Part shown: positions 1-9,653 of the stretch, piece by piece
How positions within the stretch are numbered: the first letter of the stretch is position 1
Layout: each line of letters opens with the position of its first letter
Source of the DNA: Microbacterium sp. zg-Y818
Lineage (GTDB): Bacteria; Actinomycetota; Actinomycetes; Actinomycetales; Microbacteriaceae
Assembly: GCF_030246905.1 (NCBI RefSeq)
Contig: NZ_CP126741.1
Coordinates: 1,240,001-1,304,000, forward strand
Length of the DNA: 64,000 bases
Direction: 5' to 3'
The notes under the pieces: generated by a model
Seen by the model: only the letters and a program-made list of their open reading frames with translations
What the model was told of the DNA's origin: nothing
Database searches by the model: none
Made by a program: the position numbers and the translations under genes

Positions 1-1824
1 CGCCTTCATCGTGCCGGGGCCGGCGTCGAAGTGGTACAGCCCCCGGAGGGTGACGGAGCGTCTCCCGGGCATGGTGCGCCCGATGTTCTGGATCTTCGCC
101 AGCTCGTCGTTGTCGATGACCGGGAAGTCCAGGGTGATCTGCCGGGCGTGATCGGGGCCGTTCGACAGCAGGTTTCGCTCGGGGCCGAGGCCCGCCCGCA
201 GGCTCGTGACGACCTCTTCGCGGATGGAGTCCAGCGGCGGGTTCGTGACCTGCGCGAACTGCTGGACGAAGTAGTCGAAAAGCAGGCGAGGGCGCTCGCT
301 GAGCACGGCGATCGGGGTGTCGGATCCCATGGCGCCGATGGGCTCGGCGCCGTTCTGCCCCATCGGGGTCAGCAGGATGCGCACCTCCTCCTCGGTGTAG
401 CCGAACGTGCGCTGACGGCGGGTGATCGAGGCGATCGGGTGCACGATGTGCTCGCGCTCGGGAAGCTCCGACAGCTGCAGCCGCTGGCGCAGCCACAGCT
501 CCCACGGCTCCGCCGCAGCCAGCCGGGCCTTGATCTCGGCATCCTCGACGATGCGTCGCTCCGCAGTGTCGACGAGGAACATCCGTCCAGGGCTCAGCCG
601 CCCGCGTCGCTTGATGCGCGAGGGCTCGAAGTCGAGCACGCCGGTCTCGCTCCCGATGACGATGAGGCCGTCGGTCGTCTCGGTCCAGCGTCCGGGGCGC
701 AGGCCGTTGCGGTCGAGCGTCGCGCCGACCAGCGTGCCGTCGGTGAAGATCAGCGCGGCCGGTCCGTCCCAGGGCTCCATGAGCATGGAGTGATAGTCGT
801 AGAACGCCCGCAGGTCGGGCGCGATGTCGGCCTGCTTCTCGTAGGCCTCGGGCACCATCATCATGATGGCGTGCGGCAGGCTGCGACCCGAGAGGGTGAG
901 GAGCTCGAGCACCTCGTCGAACGAGGCCGAGTCGCTGGCACCCTCGGTGCAGATCGGCAGCAGCGGGCGCATGTCGCCGAGCAGCTCGGACTCCAGCTGG
1001 GACTGCCGGGCGCGCATCCAGTTGCGGTTGCCGCTGACGGTGTTGATCTCGCCGTTGTGGGCGAGCATGCGCAGCGGCTGCGCGAGCGGCCAGGACGGGA
1101 AGGTGTTGGTCGAGTAGCGCGAGTGCACCACCGCCAGCTCCGACGCGAAGCGCTCGTCTTGCAGGTCGGGGTAGAACGGCTCGAGCTGCAGTGTCGTGAC
1201 CATGCCCTTGTAGCCGAGCGTGCGGCACGACAGGGAGACGAAATACGCGCCCAGCTCGTGCTGGGCGCGCTTGCGCAGCCGATAGGCGCGCCGGTCGAGG
1301 GCGATGTCCGACAACGCCGGCGCACCGCCGATGGCGGGCCGCGAGAGGAACAGCTGCTCGAACGCGGGACGGGCGTCATACGCCAGCTTGCCGAGGTTGT
1401 CGTCGGCGGTCGGGACCGCGCGCCAGCCGAGCACGGTCAGCCCTTCGCGCGCGGCGAGCTCCTCGATGCCGGTCTTGAGCGCCTCGCGGGCATCGCGCTC
1501 CCGCGGCAGGAACGCCATTCCGGCGGCGTACTCCCCCACCGGCGGCAGGTCGAAGTCGACGACCGCGCGCAGGAAGGCGTCGGGCATCTGGGTGAGGATG
1601 CCGGCGCCGTCGCCGGTGCCGGCATCGGACCCGATCGCGCCGCGGTGCTCGAGGTTGCGCAGCGCCGTCAGTGCCAGCTCGACGATGTCGTGCCCGGCGT
1701 GACCGCGCAGCGTGGCGACCATGGCCAGACCGCAGGCGTCCTTCTCGAACGCCGGGTTGTACATGCCCTGACGGGGCGGGAACGCCGAGGATGATCCGGC
1801 GTCGCGACGGGGGCTCGAAGGCAT
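1..1824 (-). CDS. gltB: Glutamate synthase (NADPH) large subunit, 5' part only
   Basis: Glutamate synthase alpha subunit: it hydrolyses glutamine and transfers the ammonia to 2-oxoglutarate, giving glutamate. Only about the first 608 codons are here; the gene runs off the left edge. The minus-strand reading starts MPSSPRRDAG and reaches the family hallmark KDACGLAMVA, where Cys31 is the expected N-terminal nucleophile of the class II amidotransferase domain after propeptide removal. Further family signatures are NLEHRGAIGSDAGTGDGAG, RYSTNTFPSW and LAHNGEINTVSGN, followed by the start of the central domain (TNPPLDSIREE). The ATG is preceded by GGCAGGT. A later in-frame ATG (residue 21) is possible, because the propeptide length cannot be fixed. 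gltD would be expected beyond the left edge. Confidence 0.97.
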   Translation of the reverse strand, partial: MPSSPRRDAGSSSAFPPRQGMYNPAFEKDACGLAMVATLRGHAGHDIVELALTALRNLEHRGAIGSDAGTGDGAGILTQMPDAFLRAVVDFDLPPVGEYAAGMAFLPRERDAREALKTGIEELAAREGLTVLGWRAVPTADDNLGKLAYDARPAFEQLFLSRPAIGGAPALSDIALDRRAYRLRKRAQHELGAYFVSLSCRTLGYKGMVTTLQLEPFYPDLQDERFASELAVVHSRYSTNTFPSWPLAQPLRMLAHNGEINTVSGNRNWMRARQSQLESELLGDMRPLLPICTEGASDSASFDEVLELLTLSGRSLPHAIMMMVPEAYEKQADIAPDLRAFYDYHSMLMEPWDGPAALIFTDGTLVGATLDRNGLRPGRWTETTDGLIVIGSETGVLDFEPSRIKRRGRLSPGRMFLVDTAERRIVEDAEIKARLAAAEPWELWLRQRLQLSELPEREHIVHPIASITRRQRTFGYTEEEVRILLTPMGQNGAEPIGAMGSDTPIAVLSERPRLLFDYFVQQFAQVTNPPLDSIREEVVTSLRAGLGPERNLLSNGPDHARQITLDFPVIDNDELAKIQNIGRTMPGRRSVTLRGLYHFDAGPGTMKA

Positions 1825-1876
1825 ACCTGCCGTCCTCACTCTGAGTCTCAAGACGGGACGACGTCGGCCCTGAAAG

Positions 1877-2866
1877 CTATGTGCGGGGAACTGCGCTTGT
1901 GGCTGTCTCCTCGGGGACATCGGACGTGGGGGGTGCGCTCACGTCGACGAAGTCTTCGTTGTCCTGCGATTGTACAGCCCCATCGGGCGTCCACTGCCTG
2001 CCCGGCACGTATACCGAGGGCTCCATGCCGGTGTGGCGGCGCTTCTGGACGATGATGATGGCCAGCCCCACGACGATGCCGAGGATCGAGGCCCAGACGT
2101 TGGTGCGCAACCCGAACAGCACCTCGCTCGGGTCGATGCGGATCGACTCCCACACGATGCGCCCGGCGCTGTACCAGACGAGGTAGAGGCCGAACAGGCG
2201 TCCCCACTGCAGGCGCAGCTTGCGGCCGGCCCACAGCAGCACGACGACGCCCAGCAGGTTCCACAGCACCTCGTACAGGAACGTGGGGTGGAAGAGGGTT
2301 CCCTCGGGCAGGCCGGCGGGCCATGCGGCGTTGGGGTAGTCGATCTCCAGTCCCCACGGCAGGTCGGTGGGGACGCCGTAGAGCTCCTGGTTGAACCAGT
2401 TTCCGAACCGGCCGAGGGCCTGGGCCAGCAGCAGGCCGGGGGCCAGGGCGTCGGCGAAGCTCCAGAACCGGATGCCGGTCCACTTGCATCCGATCCACGC
2501 GCCCACGGCGCCGCCGAGGAGGGCGCCGAAGATGGCGATGCCGCCGTCCCAGACGTTCCAGATGGCGTCCTGCTCGAACGGATTCCACCACTCACGGCCT
2601 TCGGCGAAGTAGAAACCGGGGTGGGTGAGCACGTGGAAGATGCGGGCTCCGACGATGCCGAGGATCACTGCGGGCAGCGAGACGTCGATGACGACCCAGG
2701 GCTCGCCGCCGCGCTTGGTGAGTCGGTGGTTGGTGAGCAGGACCGCGGCGATGATGCCGGCGATGATGCACAGCGCATAGAAGTGGATGCGCAGCGGGCC
2801 CAGCTCCCAGTAACTGACGGAGGGGCTCGGGATGCTGGCGACGACGTGCGCGACGGCAGTGATCAT
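1877..2866 (-). CDS. lgt: Prolipoprotein diacylglyceryl transferase
   Basis: Transfers diacylglycerol from phosphatidylglycerol to the lipobox cysteine of prolipoproteins, the first step of lipoprotein maturation in the cytoplasmic membrane. The 329-residue product has seven or so hydrophobic segments. The Lgt signature GRFGNWFNQELYG is at residues 152-164 and the conserved LRIHFYALCI stretch is near residues 25-34. The C-terminal ~50 residues are polar, as in other actinobacterial Lgt proteins. It lies 52 nt downstream of trpA, the usual trpCBA-lgt neighbourhood of actinobacteria. A substrate candidate, the lipoprotein at 60285-60893, is in the same window. Confidence 0.97.
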   Translation of the reverse strand: MITAVAHVVASIPSPSVSYWELGPLRIHFYALCIIAGIIAAVLLTNHRLTKRGGEPWVVIDVSLPAVILGIVGARIFHVLTHPGFYFAEGREWWNPFEQDAIWNVWDGGIAIFGALLGGAVGAWIGCKWTGIRFWSFADALAPGLLLAQALGRFGNWFNQELYGVPTDLPWGLEIDYPNAAWPAGLPEGTLFHPTFLYEVLWNLLGVVVLLWAGRKLRLQWGRLFGLYLVWYSAGRIVWESIRIDPSEVLFGLRTNVWASILGIVVGLAIIIVQKRRHTGMEPSVYVPGRQWTPDGAVQSQDNEDFVDVSAPPTSDVPEETATSAVPRT

Positions 2867-2918
2867 GGGGATCCGTGTCCTTGCGTTCAGATGACCGGCG
2901 GCGGCCGGCCAGGAAAGT

Positions 2919-3709
2919 CTAGTTCGCGACCGGCGCCGAGCCGGCGGTGAGTGCGCGTGCGGTGGCGGCGAGGGCGTCGAGGCCTCCGTCGCGGAGCGCC
3001 CGCACCAGGGCGGTGCCCACGATCGCGCCGTCAGCGTATTCGAGCACTCCCGCCACCTGCTCGGGGGTGGAGATACCGATGCCGACGCATGCGCGCTCGC
3101 ATCCGCGGTCGCGCAGGCGCCCCACCAGGGTGCGCGCCGCGGCGTCCAGATCGGCCCGCTCTCCGGTGATGCCCATGGTCGAGACCGTGTACACGAACCC
3201 GGTGGAGGCCCCGACGATCAGGTCAAGGCGCTCGTCTGTCGAGGTCGGGGCGGCAAGGAAGACGCGGTCGAGTCCGGTGCGCTCGGACGCGGCGATCCAC
3301 TCCGCGGCGGAATCGGGCGTGATGTCGGGCGTGATGAGGCCCGCTCCCCCTGCAGCCAGCAGGTCGTCGGCGAAGCGATCGACGCCGTACTGCATGACGG
3401 GGTTCCAGTACGTCATGACGAGCACGGGCACATCGACGCGGGCCGTGATCTCGCGGACCGCGGTGAAGATGTCGCGCAGCCGGAAACCCGCCGCGAGGGC
3501 CGTCTGGGTCGCCTCCTGGATGACCGTGCCGTCCATCACCGGGTCGGAGTACGGCGGCCCGAGCTCGAGGATGTCCGCACCGTTCTCGGCCAGGGTCACG
3601 GCGGCCTCGATGCTCGTGTGCAGGTCGGGGAACCCCAGTGGAAGGTAGCCGACGAACGCGCCGCGCCCCTGGGCGGCGGCGGCGTCGATGGCGGCGGCGA
3701 CGCGGGAGG

Positions 3710-3713
<4 letters not shown>
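2919..3713 (-). CDS. trpA: Tryptophan synthase alpha chain
   Basis: Cleaves indole-3-glycerol phosphate to indole and glyceraldehyde 3-phosphate; indole is channelled to TrpB. The product has 264 residues, the usual length. The catalytic pair is visible as Glu50 (in [13 protein letters not shown]) and Asp61 (in VMDG), equivalent to Glu49 and Asp60 of the enteric enzyme. The start is a GTG whose GTGA overlaps the trpB stop by 4 nt, the same junction style as the rest of the operon. The frame is open further upstream, but that part is antisense-like sequence inside trpB and matches nothing in the family. Confidence 0.97.
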
Positions 3714-4968
<1,255 letters not shown>

Positions 4969-4972
<4 letters not shown>

Positions 4973-5745
4973 GAGCCGGCCTCCAGGAAAGCGGTGAGGG
5001 TCGACACGGGGTCGCCGGTGACCAGCGCCTCCCCGATGAGGACCACGTCGGCGCCGGCGCCGCGATAGTGCGCGACGTCGGCAGGGGTGAGAACGGCGGA
5101 CTCGGCGATCTTCACGGCATCCGCCGGAATGTGCTCGGCGAGCCGGCCGAAGAGGTCGCGGTCGAGGTCGAAGGTCGACAGGTCGCGGGCGTTCACGCCG
5201 ATCAGCCGGGCGCCGACGTCTGCGGCGCGGTGCACCTCGTCGAGCGAGTGCGTCTCGACCAGCGGCGTCATGCCGAGCTCGAGCACGAGAGCGTGCAGCT
5301 GCGCCAGCAGGGGCTGCTCGAGGGCTGCGACGATGAGCAGCACGAGGTCGGCCCCCGAGGCGCGTGCTTCGAGCACCTGATAGGGCGTCGCGATGAAGTC
5401 CTTGCGCAGCACCGGCACCGACACGGCGGCCTTGACCGCTTCGAGGTCGGCGAGGCTGCCCTTGAAGCGGCGCCCTTCGGTCAGTACCGAGATCGCGCTC
5501 GCTCCCCCGGTCTCATAGAGCGAGGCCTGGTGGGCGGGATCGGGGATCGCCGCCAGGTCGCCGCGAGAGGGGCTCGCGCGCTTGACCTCGGCGATGATCC
5601 TCACGCGGTCCGCGGGTGCCAGCGCGTCGAGGGCGGCACGCGGCGCAGGCTGCGACAGCGCGAGCTTCTCCACCTCGGCGAGCGGTCGCCGCAGCGCGCG
5701 CTCCTCGGCGTCCTCGACCGCGCCGGCCGTCAGGCCCGCGAGCAT
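4969..5745 (-). CDS. trpC: Indole-3-glycerol phosphate synthase
   Basis: Closes the indole ring of carboxyphenylaminodeoxyribulose phosphate. The 258-residue TIM barrel carries the KRASPS motif at residues 55-60 and the catalytic-lysine motif PVLRKDF at residues 111-117. The ATG at 5745 lies 2 nt after the stop of the small membrane protein upstream, and its start [10 protein letters not shown] matches the usual N-terminal helix. It ends in an ATGA overlap with trpB. It is a stand-alone enzyme, not a TrpC-TrpF fusion. Confidence 0.97.
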
Positions 5746-5747
5746 GC

Positions 5748-5978
5748 TCAATGCTGCTTCGAGGCGTACTTGTCGCCGTAGGCTCCGTAGCCGGCCTTGG
5801 ACATGGCCCAGCCGACGATGGCGCCGACGACGAGCAGACCGGCGGAGGCCCAGACGAGCGCCGGCATGTCGAGCCAGAAGAACAGGGTGCCCAGCACGAA
5901 CGCGAGCAGCATGATGACGACGGCGGTCCACGCTGCCGGGGAGTGTCCGTGGCCGGGGTCGCCGATGTGGTTGCTCAT
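5748..5978 (-). CDS. Small membrane protein of the HGxxPAAW family
   Basis: A 76-residue protein with the N-terminal signature HGHSPAAW (residues 10-17), then two hydrophobic segments of about 20 residues each and a short polar tail ending GDKYASKQH. The family is found beside trpC in Microbacteriaceae and relatives and has no known function. It lies between the Trp-associated membrane protein and trpC, with a 2-nt gap to trpC, so it is surely co-transcribed with the trp genes. The start at 5978 is chosen because MSNHIGDPGHGHSP gives the usual family N-terminus; the upstream extension is arginine-rich and unlikely. Confidence 0.88.
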   Translation of the reverse strand: MSNHIGDPGHGHSPAAWTAVVIMLLAFVLGTLFFWLDMPALVWASAGLLVVGAIVGWAMSKAGYGAYGDKYASKQH

Positions 5979-6038
5979 CTGTCTCCTTCGCGTACGCAGG
6001 CGGCAGGGCGGCCGCATGCCTTCCTCAGTCTAGCGGGG

Positions 6039-6632
6039 TCAGGCTGTCGGGTCCGAGCCGCGCGACAGGTCGTCCCATGAGTCGATGGCGTCGTGCGGTC
6101 GCGACGAGGCGGGGCCGGCGGCGGCCGTGGCGTCGGTGCGATAGCGGCGGCCGGCGCCCTTCCAGCGGTGGGCCGAGATGAGGGTCCAGAGGCCCCCGAG
6201 CACGAGCAGCACGGCCGCGACCACCGTCACCCACGGCCACGGTGTCACGGTGATGGCGGCCACGAGGGCGGCGACCGCCTCGGTGCCGCTCAGCCCCGTC
6301 GTCTCGGTCACGGTGGAGGCGGCGGCCGTCACGGGCGGGTCGACGGCCACCGGCCAGGTGAGGGTCAGCAGCAGGCCGCCGATGGCGATGGCGATTGCGC
6401 CGAAGACGTACCGCAGCACGCGACCGACGATCGTGAGCGCCAGCCCGAGCGCGAGCGCTGCCAGTCCCAGGGGGGCCAGCACCGGCAGGGCTGCGGCACC
6501 CGGGACGGCCAGGACGTGCGCCGCGCCGTCGCTCAGGGTGACGTCGAGCCAGGTCTGGGTCGAGGAGATGACGGCCGTGCCGCCGGCGATGATGAACGCC
6601 AGCACCGCCAGCAGGCGTGCGCGGCGGGTCAT
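6039..6632 (-). CDS. Trp biosynthesis-associated membrane protein
   Basis: A 197-residue protein with four predicted membrane segments (about residues 7-27, 47-68, 73-95 and 136-160) and a polar C-terminus. The topology and the position before trpC match the actinobacterial family of tryptophan-operon membrane proteins (known by position; function unproven). A WL-containing loop follows helix 1. Its ATG overlaps the hisI stop (ATGA). In the commonest actinobacterial layout trpE sits between hisI and this gene; here there is no room for it. Confidence 0.85.
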   Translation of the reverse strand: MTRRARLLAVLAFIIAGGTAVISSTQTWLDVTLSDGAAHVLAVPGAAALPVLAPLGLAALALGLALTIVGRVLRYVFGAIAIAIGGLLLTLTWPVAVDPPVTAAASTVTETTGLSGTEAVAALVAAITVTPWPWVTVVAAVLLVLGGLWTLISAHRWKGAGRRYRTDATAAAGPASSRPHDAIDSWDDLSRGSDPTA

Positions 6633-6985
6633 GGCGTCGCCGTCACGGGGTGCAGGTCGTCGGCGTCGAAGCACGTACGGGTGCCGGTGTGGCAGGCGGC
6701 GCCCACCTGCTCGACGGAGATGAGCACGGCGTCGCCGTCGCAGTCCAGGCGCGCGCCGCGCACGAGCTGGATGTGCCCGGACGTGTCGCCCTTGCGCCAG
6801 TACTCGCCCCGCGAGCGCGACCAGAACGTCACCCGGCCGGTGGTGAGGGTGCGGCGGAGGGCTTCGGCATCCATCCACGCCAGCATGAGCACCTCGCGGG
6901 TGTCCCACTGCTGGATGACGGCGGCCACCAGCCCGTCGTCATCGAACCTCACCCGCGCGATGCGCTCGTCCACGGTGTCGGTCAT
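6629..6985 (-). CDS. hisI: Phosphoribosyl-AMP cyclohydrolase
   Basis: Third step of histidine synthesis: opens the purine ring of phosphoribosyl-AMP. The 118-residue monofunctional form has no HisE domain; HisE is encoded separately in this cluster. Zinc and magnesium ligands are visible in the motifs LDCDGDAVL and [29 protein letters not shown] is the conserved central block. It overlaps hisF by ATGA at its 5' end and the Trp-associated membrane protein by ATGA at its 3' end, joining the his and trp genes in one unit. Confidence 0.97.
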   Translation of the reverse strand: MTDTVDERIARVRFDDDGLVAAVIQQWDTREVLMLAWMDAEALRRTLTTGRVTFWSRSRGEYWRKGDTSGHIQLVRGARLDCDGDAVLISVEQVGAACHTGTRTCFDADDLHPVTATP

Positions 6986-7761
6986 GACACGGCCTCTCTG
7001 GCGCGCACGAGGATTCCGTCGGCTGCCAGCGCGTCCTTGACGTCGCCGACGGTGAGCTGGCCGGTGTGGAAGACCGAGGCTGCCAGCACCGCGTCGGCAC
7101 CGGCGTGCACGGCGGGGGCGAAGTGGGCGGCGGCGCCCGCTCCCCCCGAGGCGATGACCGGCACGCTGGAGACTTCGCGCATGAGACGGACGAGTTCGAG
7201 GTCGAAACCCTCCTTGGTGCCGTCGGCGTCGATGGAGTTCACCAGCAGCTCGCCGGCACCCCGTTCGATCGCCTCGCGCGCCCAGCCGAGGGCGTCGAGC
7301 TCGGTCTCGGTGCGCCCGCCGTGGGTGGTGACGACGAAACCCGACGGCGTTGCGGCCGACCGCTTGACGTCGAGCGAGAGAACGAGCACCTGGGCACCGA
7401 AGCGGTCGGCGATCTCGTCGATGAGCGCGGGGCGCGCGATCGCGGCGGAGTTCACGCCGATCTTGTCGGCGCCGACGCCGAGCAGGCGCGCCACGTCGTC
7501 GGACGAGCGCACGCCCCCGCCCACCGTCAGCGGGATGAAGACCTCCTCGGCCGTGCGGCGCACGACGTCATACGTCGTCGCGCGCTCGTCGACCGTGGCG
7601 GTGACATCGAGAAAGGTGATCTCGTCGGCGCCCTGCCCGTAGTACAGCCGTGCGAGCTCGACCGGGTCGCCCATGTCGCGCAGGTTGGCGAAGTTGACGC
7701 CTTTGACCACCCGGCCGGCGGCGACGTCGAGGCACGGGATGACGCGGCACGCCAAAGCCAT
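6982..7761 (-). CDS. hisF: Imidazole glycerol phosphate synthase cyclase subunit
   Basis: Uses ammonia from HisH to turn PRFAR into imidazole glycerol phosphate and AICAR. The 259-residue beta-barrel starts [16 protein letters not shown], with catalytic Asp12; the second half carries the repeat [11 protein letters not shown]. The ATG is shared with the hisG stop (TGATG, 1-nt overlap), which fixes the start and excludes the longer upstream frame. The partner hisH and hisA, hisB, hisC and hisD are not in the window and must lie elsewhere. Confidence 0.97.
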   Translation of the reverse strand: MALACRVIPCLDVAAGRVVKGVNFANLRDMGDPVELARLYYGQGADEITFLDVTATVDERATTYDVVRRTAEEVFIPLTVGGGVRSSDDVARLLGVGADKIGVNSAAIARPALIDEIADRFGAQVLVLSLDVKRSAATPSGFVVTTHGGRTETELDALGWAREAIERGAGELLVNSIDADGTKEGFDLELVRLMREVSSVPVIASGGAGAAAHFAPAVHAGADAVLAASVFHTGQLTVGDVKDALAADGILVRAREAVS

Positions 7762-8603
7762 CAGAGCCTCGCGTTGTGGATGGCGGTCACCAGGATCGCG
7801 CGGGCGCCGATGGCGTACAGCGCATCCATGATCTGGTTCACGCGGCGGCGCTCGACCATGACGCGCACCGCGACCCACGACGGGTCGCGCAGCGGCGAGA
7901 TGGTGGGCGATTCGATGCCGCCCGCGATCTCGACGGCCGCGTCGACGAGCGACGCGGGCAGGTCGTAGTCGACCATGACGTACCGGCGGGCCACCATGAC
8001 GCCGCGGAGGCGCCGCAGCAGCGTCTCGGTGCCCTCCGCCTCGGTGGGCGAGCCGATCAGCACGGCCTCGGACTGCAGCAGCACCGGCCCGAAGATCTCC
8101 AGACCCGCCTGGCGGAGGGTCGTTCCCGTGGAGACCACGTCGGCGACGGCGTCGGCGACGCCCAGCTGCACCGCCGACTCCACGGCGCCGTCCAGCGGCA
8201 CGAGGTCCACGGCCACGCCGTGCTCGTCGAGGTAGGCGTCGACCAGCCCCGGGTAAGCAGTGGCGACCCGCAGCCCCTCCAGGTCGGTCAGGTCGGAGAA
8301 CCGTCCGGGAGGACCGGCGAAGCGGAAGGTGGACGCGCCGAAGCCGAGCGCCTCGATCTCGCGGGCGCCGGGCATGCGGGCGTCCAGCAGCAGGTCGCGG
8401 CCGGTGACGCCGACGTCCAGCGCGCCGGAGCCGACATAGGTGGCGATGTCCTTGGGGCGCAGGTAGAAGAACTCGACCTCGTTGACGGGGTCGATGACGT
8501 GCAGGTCTTTCGGGTCACGGCGGCCGATGTAGCCCGCTTCGGCGAGCAGTTCGGCGGCGGTGTCGGCGAGCGAGCCCTTGTTCGGCACGGCGATACGCAG
8601 CAT
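7761..8603 (-). CDS. hisG: ATP phosphoribosyltransferase, long form
   Basis: First, feedback-regulated step of histidine synthesis (ATP + PRPP). At 280 residues it is the long form with a C-terminal ACT-like regulatory domain (about residues 210-280), so it should work without HisZ and be inhibited by histidine. The N-terminus [19 protein letters not shown] and the PRPP loop region [18 protein letters not shown] (about residues 150-167) are typical. The start is an ATG with a purine-poor leader. hisE lies 42 nt upstream. Confidence 0.97.
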   Translation of the reverse strand: MLRIAVPNKGSLADTAAELLAEAGYIGRRDPKDLHVIDPVNEVEFFYLRPKDIATYVGSGALDVGVTGRDLLLDARMPGAREIEALGFGASTFRFAGPPGRFSDLTDLEGLRVATAYPGLVDAYLDEHGVAVDLVPLDGAVESAVQLGVADAVADVVSTGTTLRQAGLEIFGPVLLQSEAVLIGSPTEAEGTETLLRRLRGVMVARRYVMVDYDLPASLVDAAVEIAGGIESPTISPLRDPSWVAVRVMVERRRVNQIMDALYAIGARAILVTAIHNARL

Positions 8604-8645
8604 GTGTGGCTTTCGTGTGGGGGTGGAGGGGACGACGAGGTGGGC

Positions 8646-8909
8646 TCAGAGATGTCGGTAGACGTCTGCCAGGGTGAGCCCTTTGGCGAGCATCATCACC
8701 TGCAGGTGGTACAGCAGCTGGGAGATCTCCTCGGCTGCCGCCTCCTGCGACTCGTACTCCGCGGCCATCCACACCTCGGCGGCCTCTTCGACGATCTTCT
8801 TGCCGATCGCGTGCACCCCGCCATCGAGCTCGGCGACGGTGCCCGATCCCTCGGGGCGCTGCTCCGCTTTGGCGGACAGCTCAGCGAACAGGGCGTCGAA
8901 CGTCTTCAC
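8646..8909 (-). CDS. hisE: Phosphoribosyl-ATP pyrophosphatase
   Basis: Second step of histidine synthesis: hydrolyses phosphoribosyl-ATP to phosphoribosyl-AMP. The 87-residue all-helical MazG-like protein has the motifs [14 protein letters not shown] and [12 protein letters not shown], which supply the acidic metal ligands. The start is a GTG ([11 protein letters not shown]). It is supported by a -10 hexamer TAGCCT six nt upstream, so the message is probably leaderless. hisE is a separate gene rather than a hisI fusion, as usual in actinobacteria. Confidence 0.96.
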   Translation of the reverse strand: MKTFDALFAELSAKAEQRPEGSGTVAELDGGVHAIGKKIVEEAAEVWMAAEYESQEAAAEEISQLLYHLQVMMLAKGLTLADVYRHL

Positions 8910-8915
8910 CTTGAC

Positions 8916-8921
8916 AGGCTA
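8916..8921 (-). promoter_or_regulatory. -10 hexamer of hisE, leaderless arrangement
   Basis: TAGCCT on the minus strand, six nt before the hisE GTG. The spacing puts the transcript start at or next to the start codon. It lies between the rpe stop and hisE, so the his-trp unit probably begins here. No convincing -35 is seen. Confidence 0.55.
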
Positions 8922-8925
8922 CCGG

Positions 8926-9603
8926 TCAGTGCCGGTGGGCGCGGCCGGCAGACGTGCGCAGAGCCGCGATCGCGGCCGCCGGATCGTCGGCACCGAAGAC
9001 CGCCGAGCCGGCGACGAACGTGTCGGCGCCGGCCTCGGCCGCCTGCGCGATCGTGGACTCGCCGATGCCGCCATCCACCTGCAGCCACACCGCGCTCCCC
9101 CGGCGGCGGGCCTCGTCGGCCAGAAGACGCAGCTTCGGCATGGTCTCGGGCATGAACGACTGACCGCCGAAGCCCGGCTCCACCGTCATCACCAGGATCT
9201 GGTCGAACTCGTCGAGGCTGTCGAAGAGCCCCTCCACCGGGGTGGCGGGTTTGACGGCGACGCCCGCGCGGGCGCCGATCGCCCGCAGCTGGCGGGCGAG
9301 CGCGACGGGGTTCGCGGCAGCCTCGAGGTGGAACGTCACCGAAGCCGCACCGATCTCGGCGTACTCCGGGGCCCAGCGCTCCGGATTGTCGATCATCAGG
9401 TGCACGTCCAGCGGCACGGGGCTCGTCTGCTGGATACGTGCGACCATCTGAGGGCCGAAGGTGAGGTTCGGCACGAAATGGTTGTCCATGACGTCGACGT
9501 GCACGAAGTCCGCCGTGGCGATACGGGCGAGCTCGCTCTGCATGTTGACGAAGTCGGCGGCCAGGATGCTCGGGTTGATGCGGACGTCGGTGGTGTCGGT
9601 CAC
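8926..9603 (-). CDS. rpe: Ribulose-phosphate 3-epimerase
   Basis: Interconverts ribulose 5-phosphate and xylulose 5-phosphate in the pentose phosphate pathway. The 225-residue TIM barrel has metal ligands in FVHVDVMDNHFVPN (His35, Asp37), the second-shell motif HLMID, the flexible loop EPGFGGQSF and the VDGGI phosphate site. The start is a GTG (VTDTTDVRINPSILAADF). A GATAAT hexamer lies six nt before it, again a leaderless layout. The frame is open upstream through rsmB sequence but matches nothing in the family there. Confidence 0.97.
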   Translation of the reverse strand: MTDTTDVRINPSILAADFVNMQSELARIATADFVHVDVMDNHFVPNLTFGPQMVARIQQTSPVPLDVHLMIDNPERWAPEYAEIGAASVTFHLEAAANPVALARQLRAIGARAGVAVKPATPVEGLFDSLDEFDQILVMTVEPGFGGQSFMPETMPKLRLLADEARRRGSAVWLQVDGGIGESTIAQAAEAGADTFVAGSAVFGADDPAAAIAALRTSAGRAHRH

Positions 9604-9609
9604 GGTCCC

Positions 9610-9615
9610 ATTATC
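9610..9615 (-). promoter_or_regulatory. -10 hexamer of rpe, leaderless arrangement
   Basis: GATAAT on the minus strand, one base off TATAAT, six nt before the rpe GTG. It directly follows a GC hairpin that may end rsmB transcription. Confidence 0.55.
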
Positions 9616-9632
9616 CGGGCCGCCGCGGCCCG
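9616..9632 (-). terminator. GC hairpin downstream of rsmB
   Basis: A 7-bp perfect stem with a 3-nt loop (CGGGCCG, CCG, CGGCCCG) 21 nt after the rsmB stop. No U-tract follows. It abuts the rpe -10 hexamer, so it may separate rsmB from rpe. Confidence 0.4.
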
Positions 9633-9653
9633 CGCAGCCACGCCTCGCGGCGG

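Noticed and set aside
8604..8645. Histidine leader peptide before hisG.
   Set aside because: The 42-nt gap has no short frame with a run of histidine codons.
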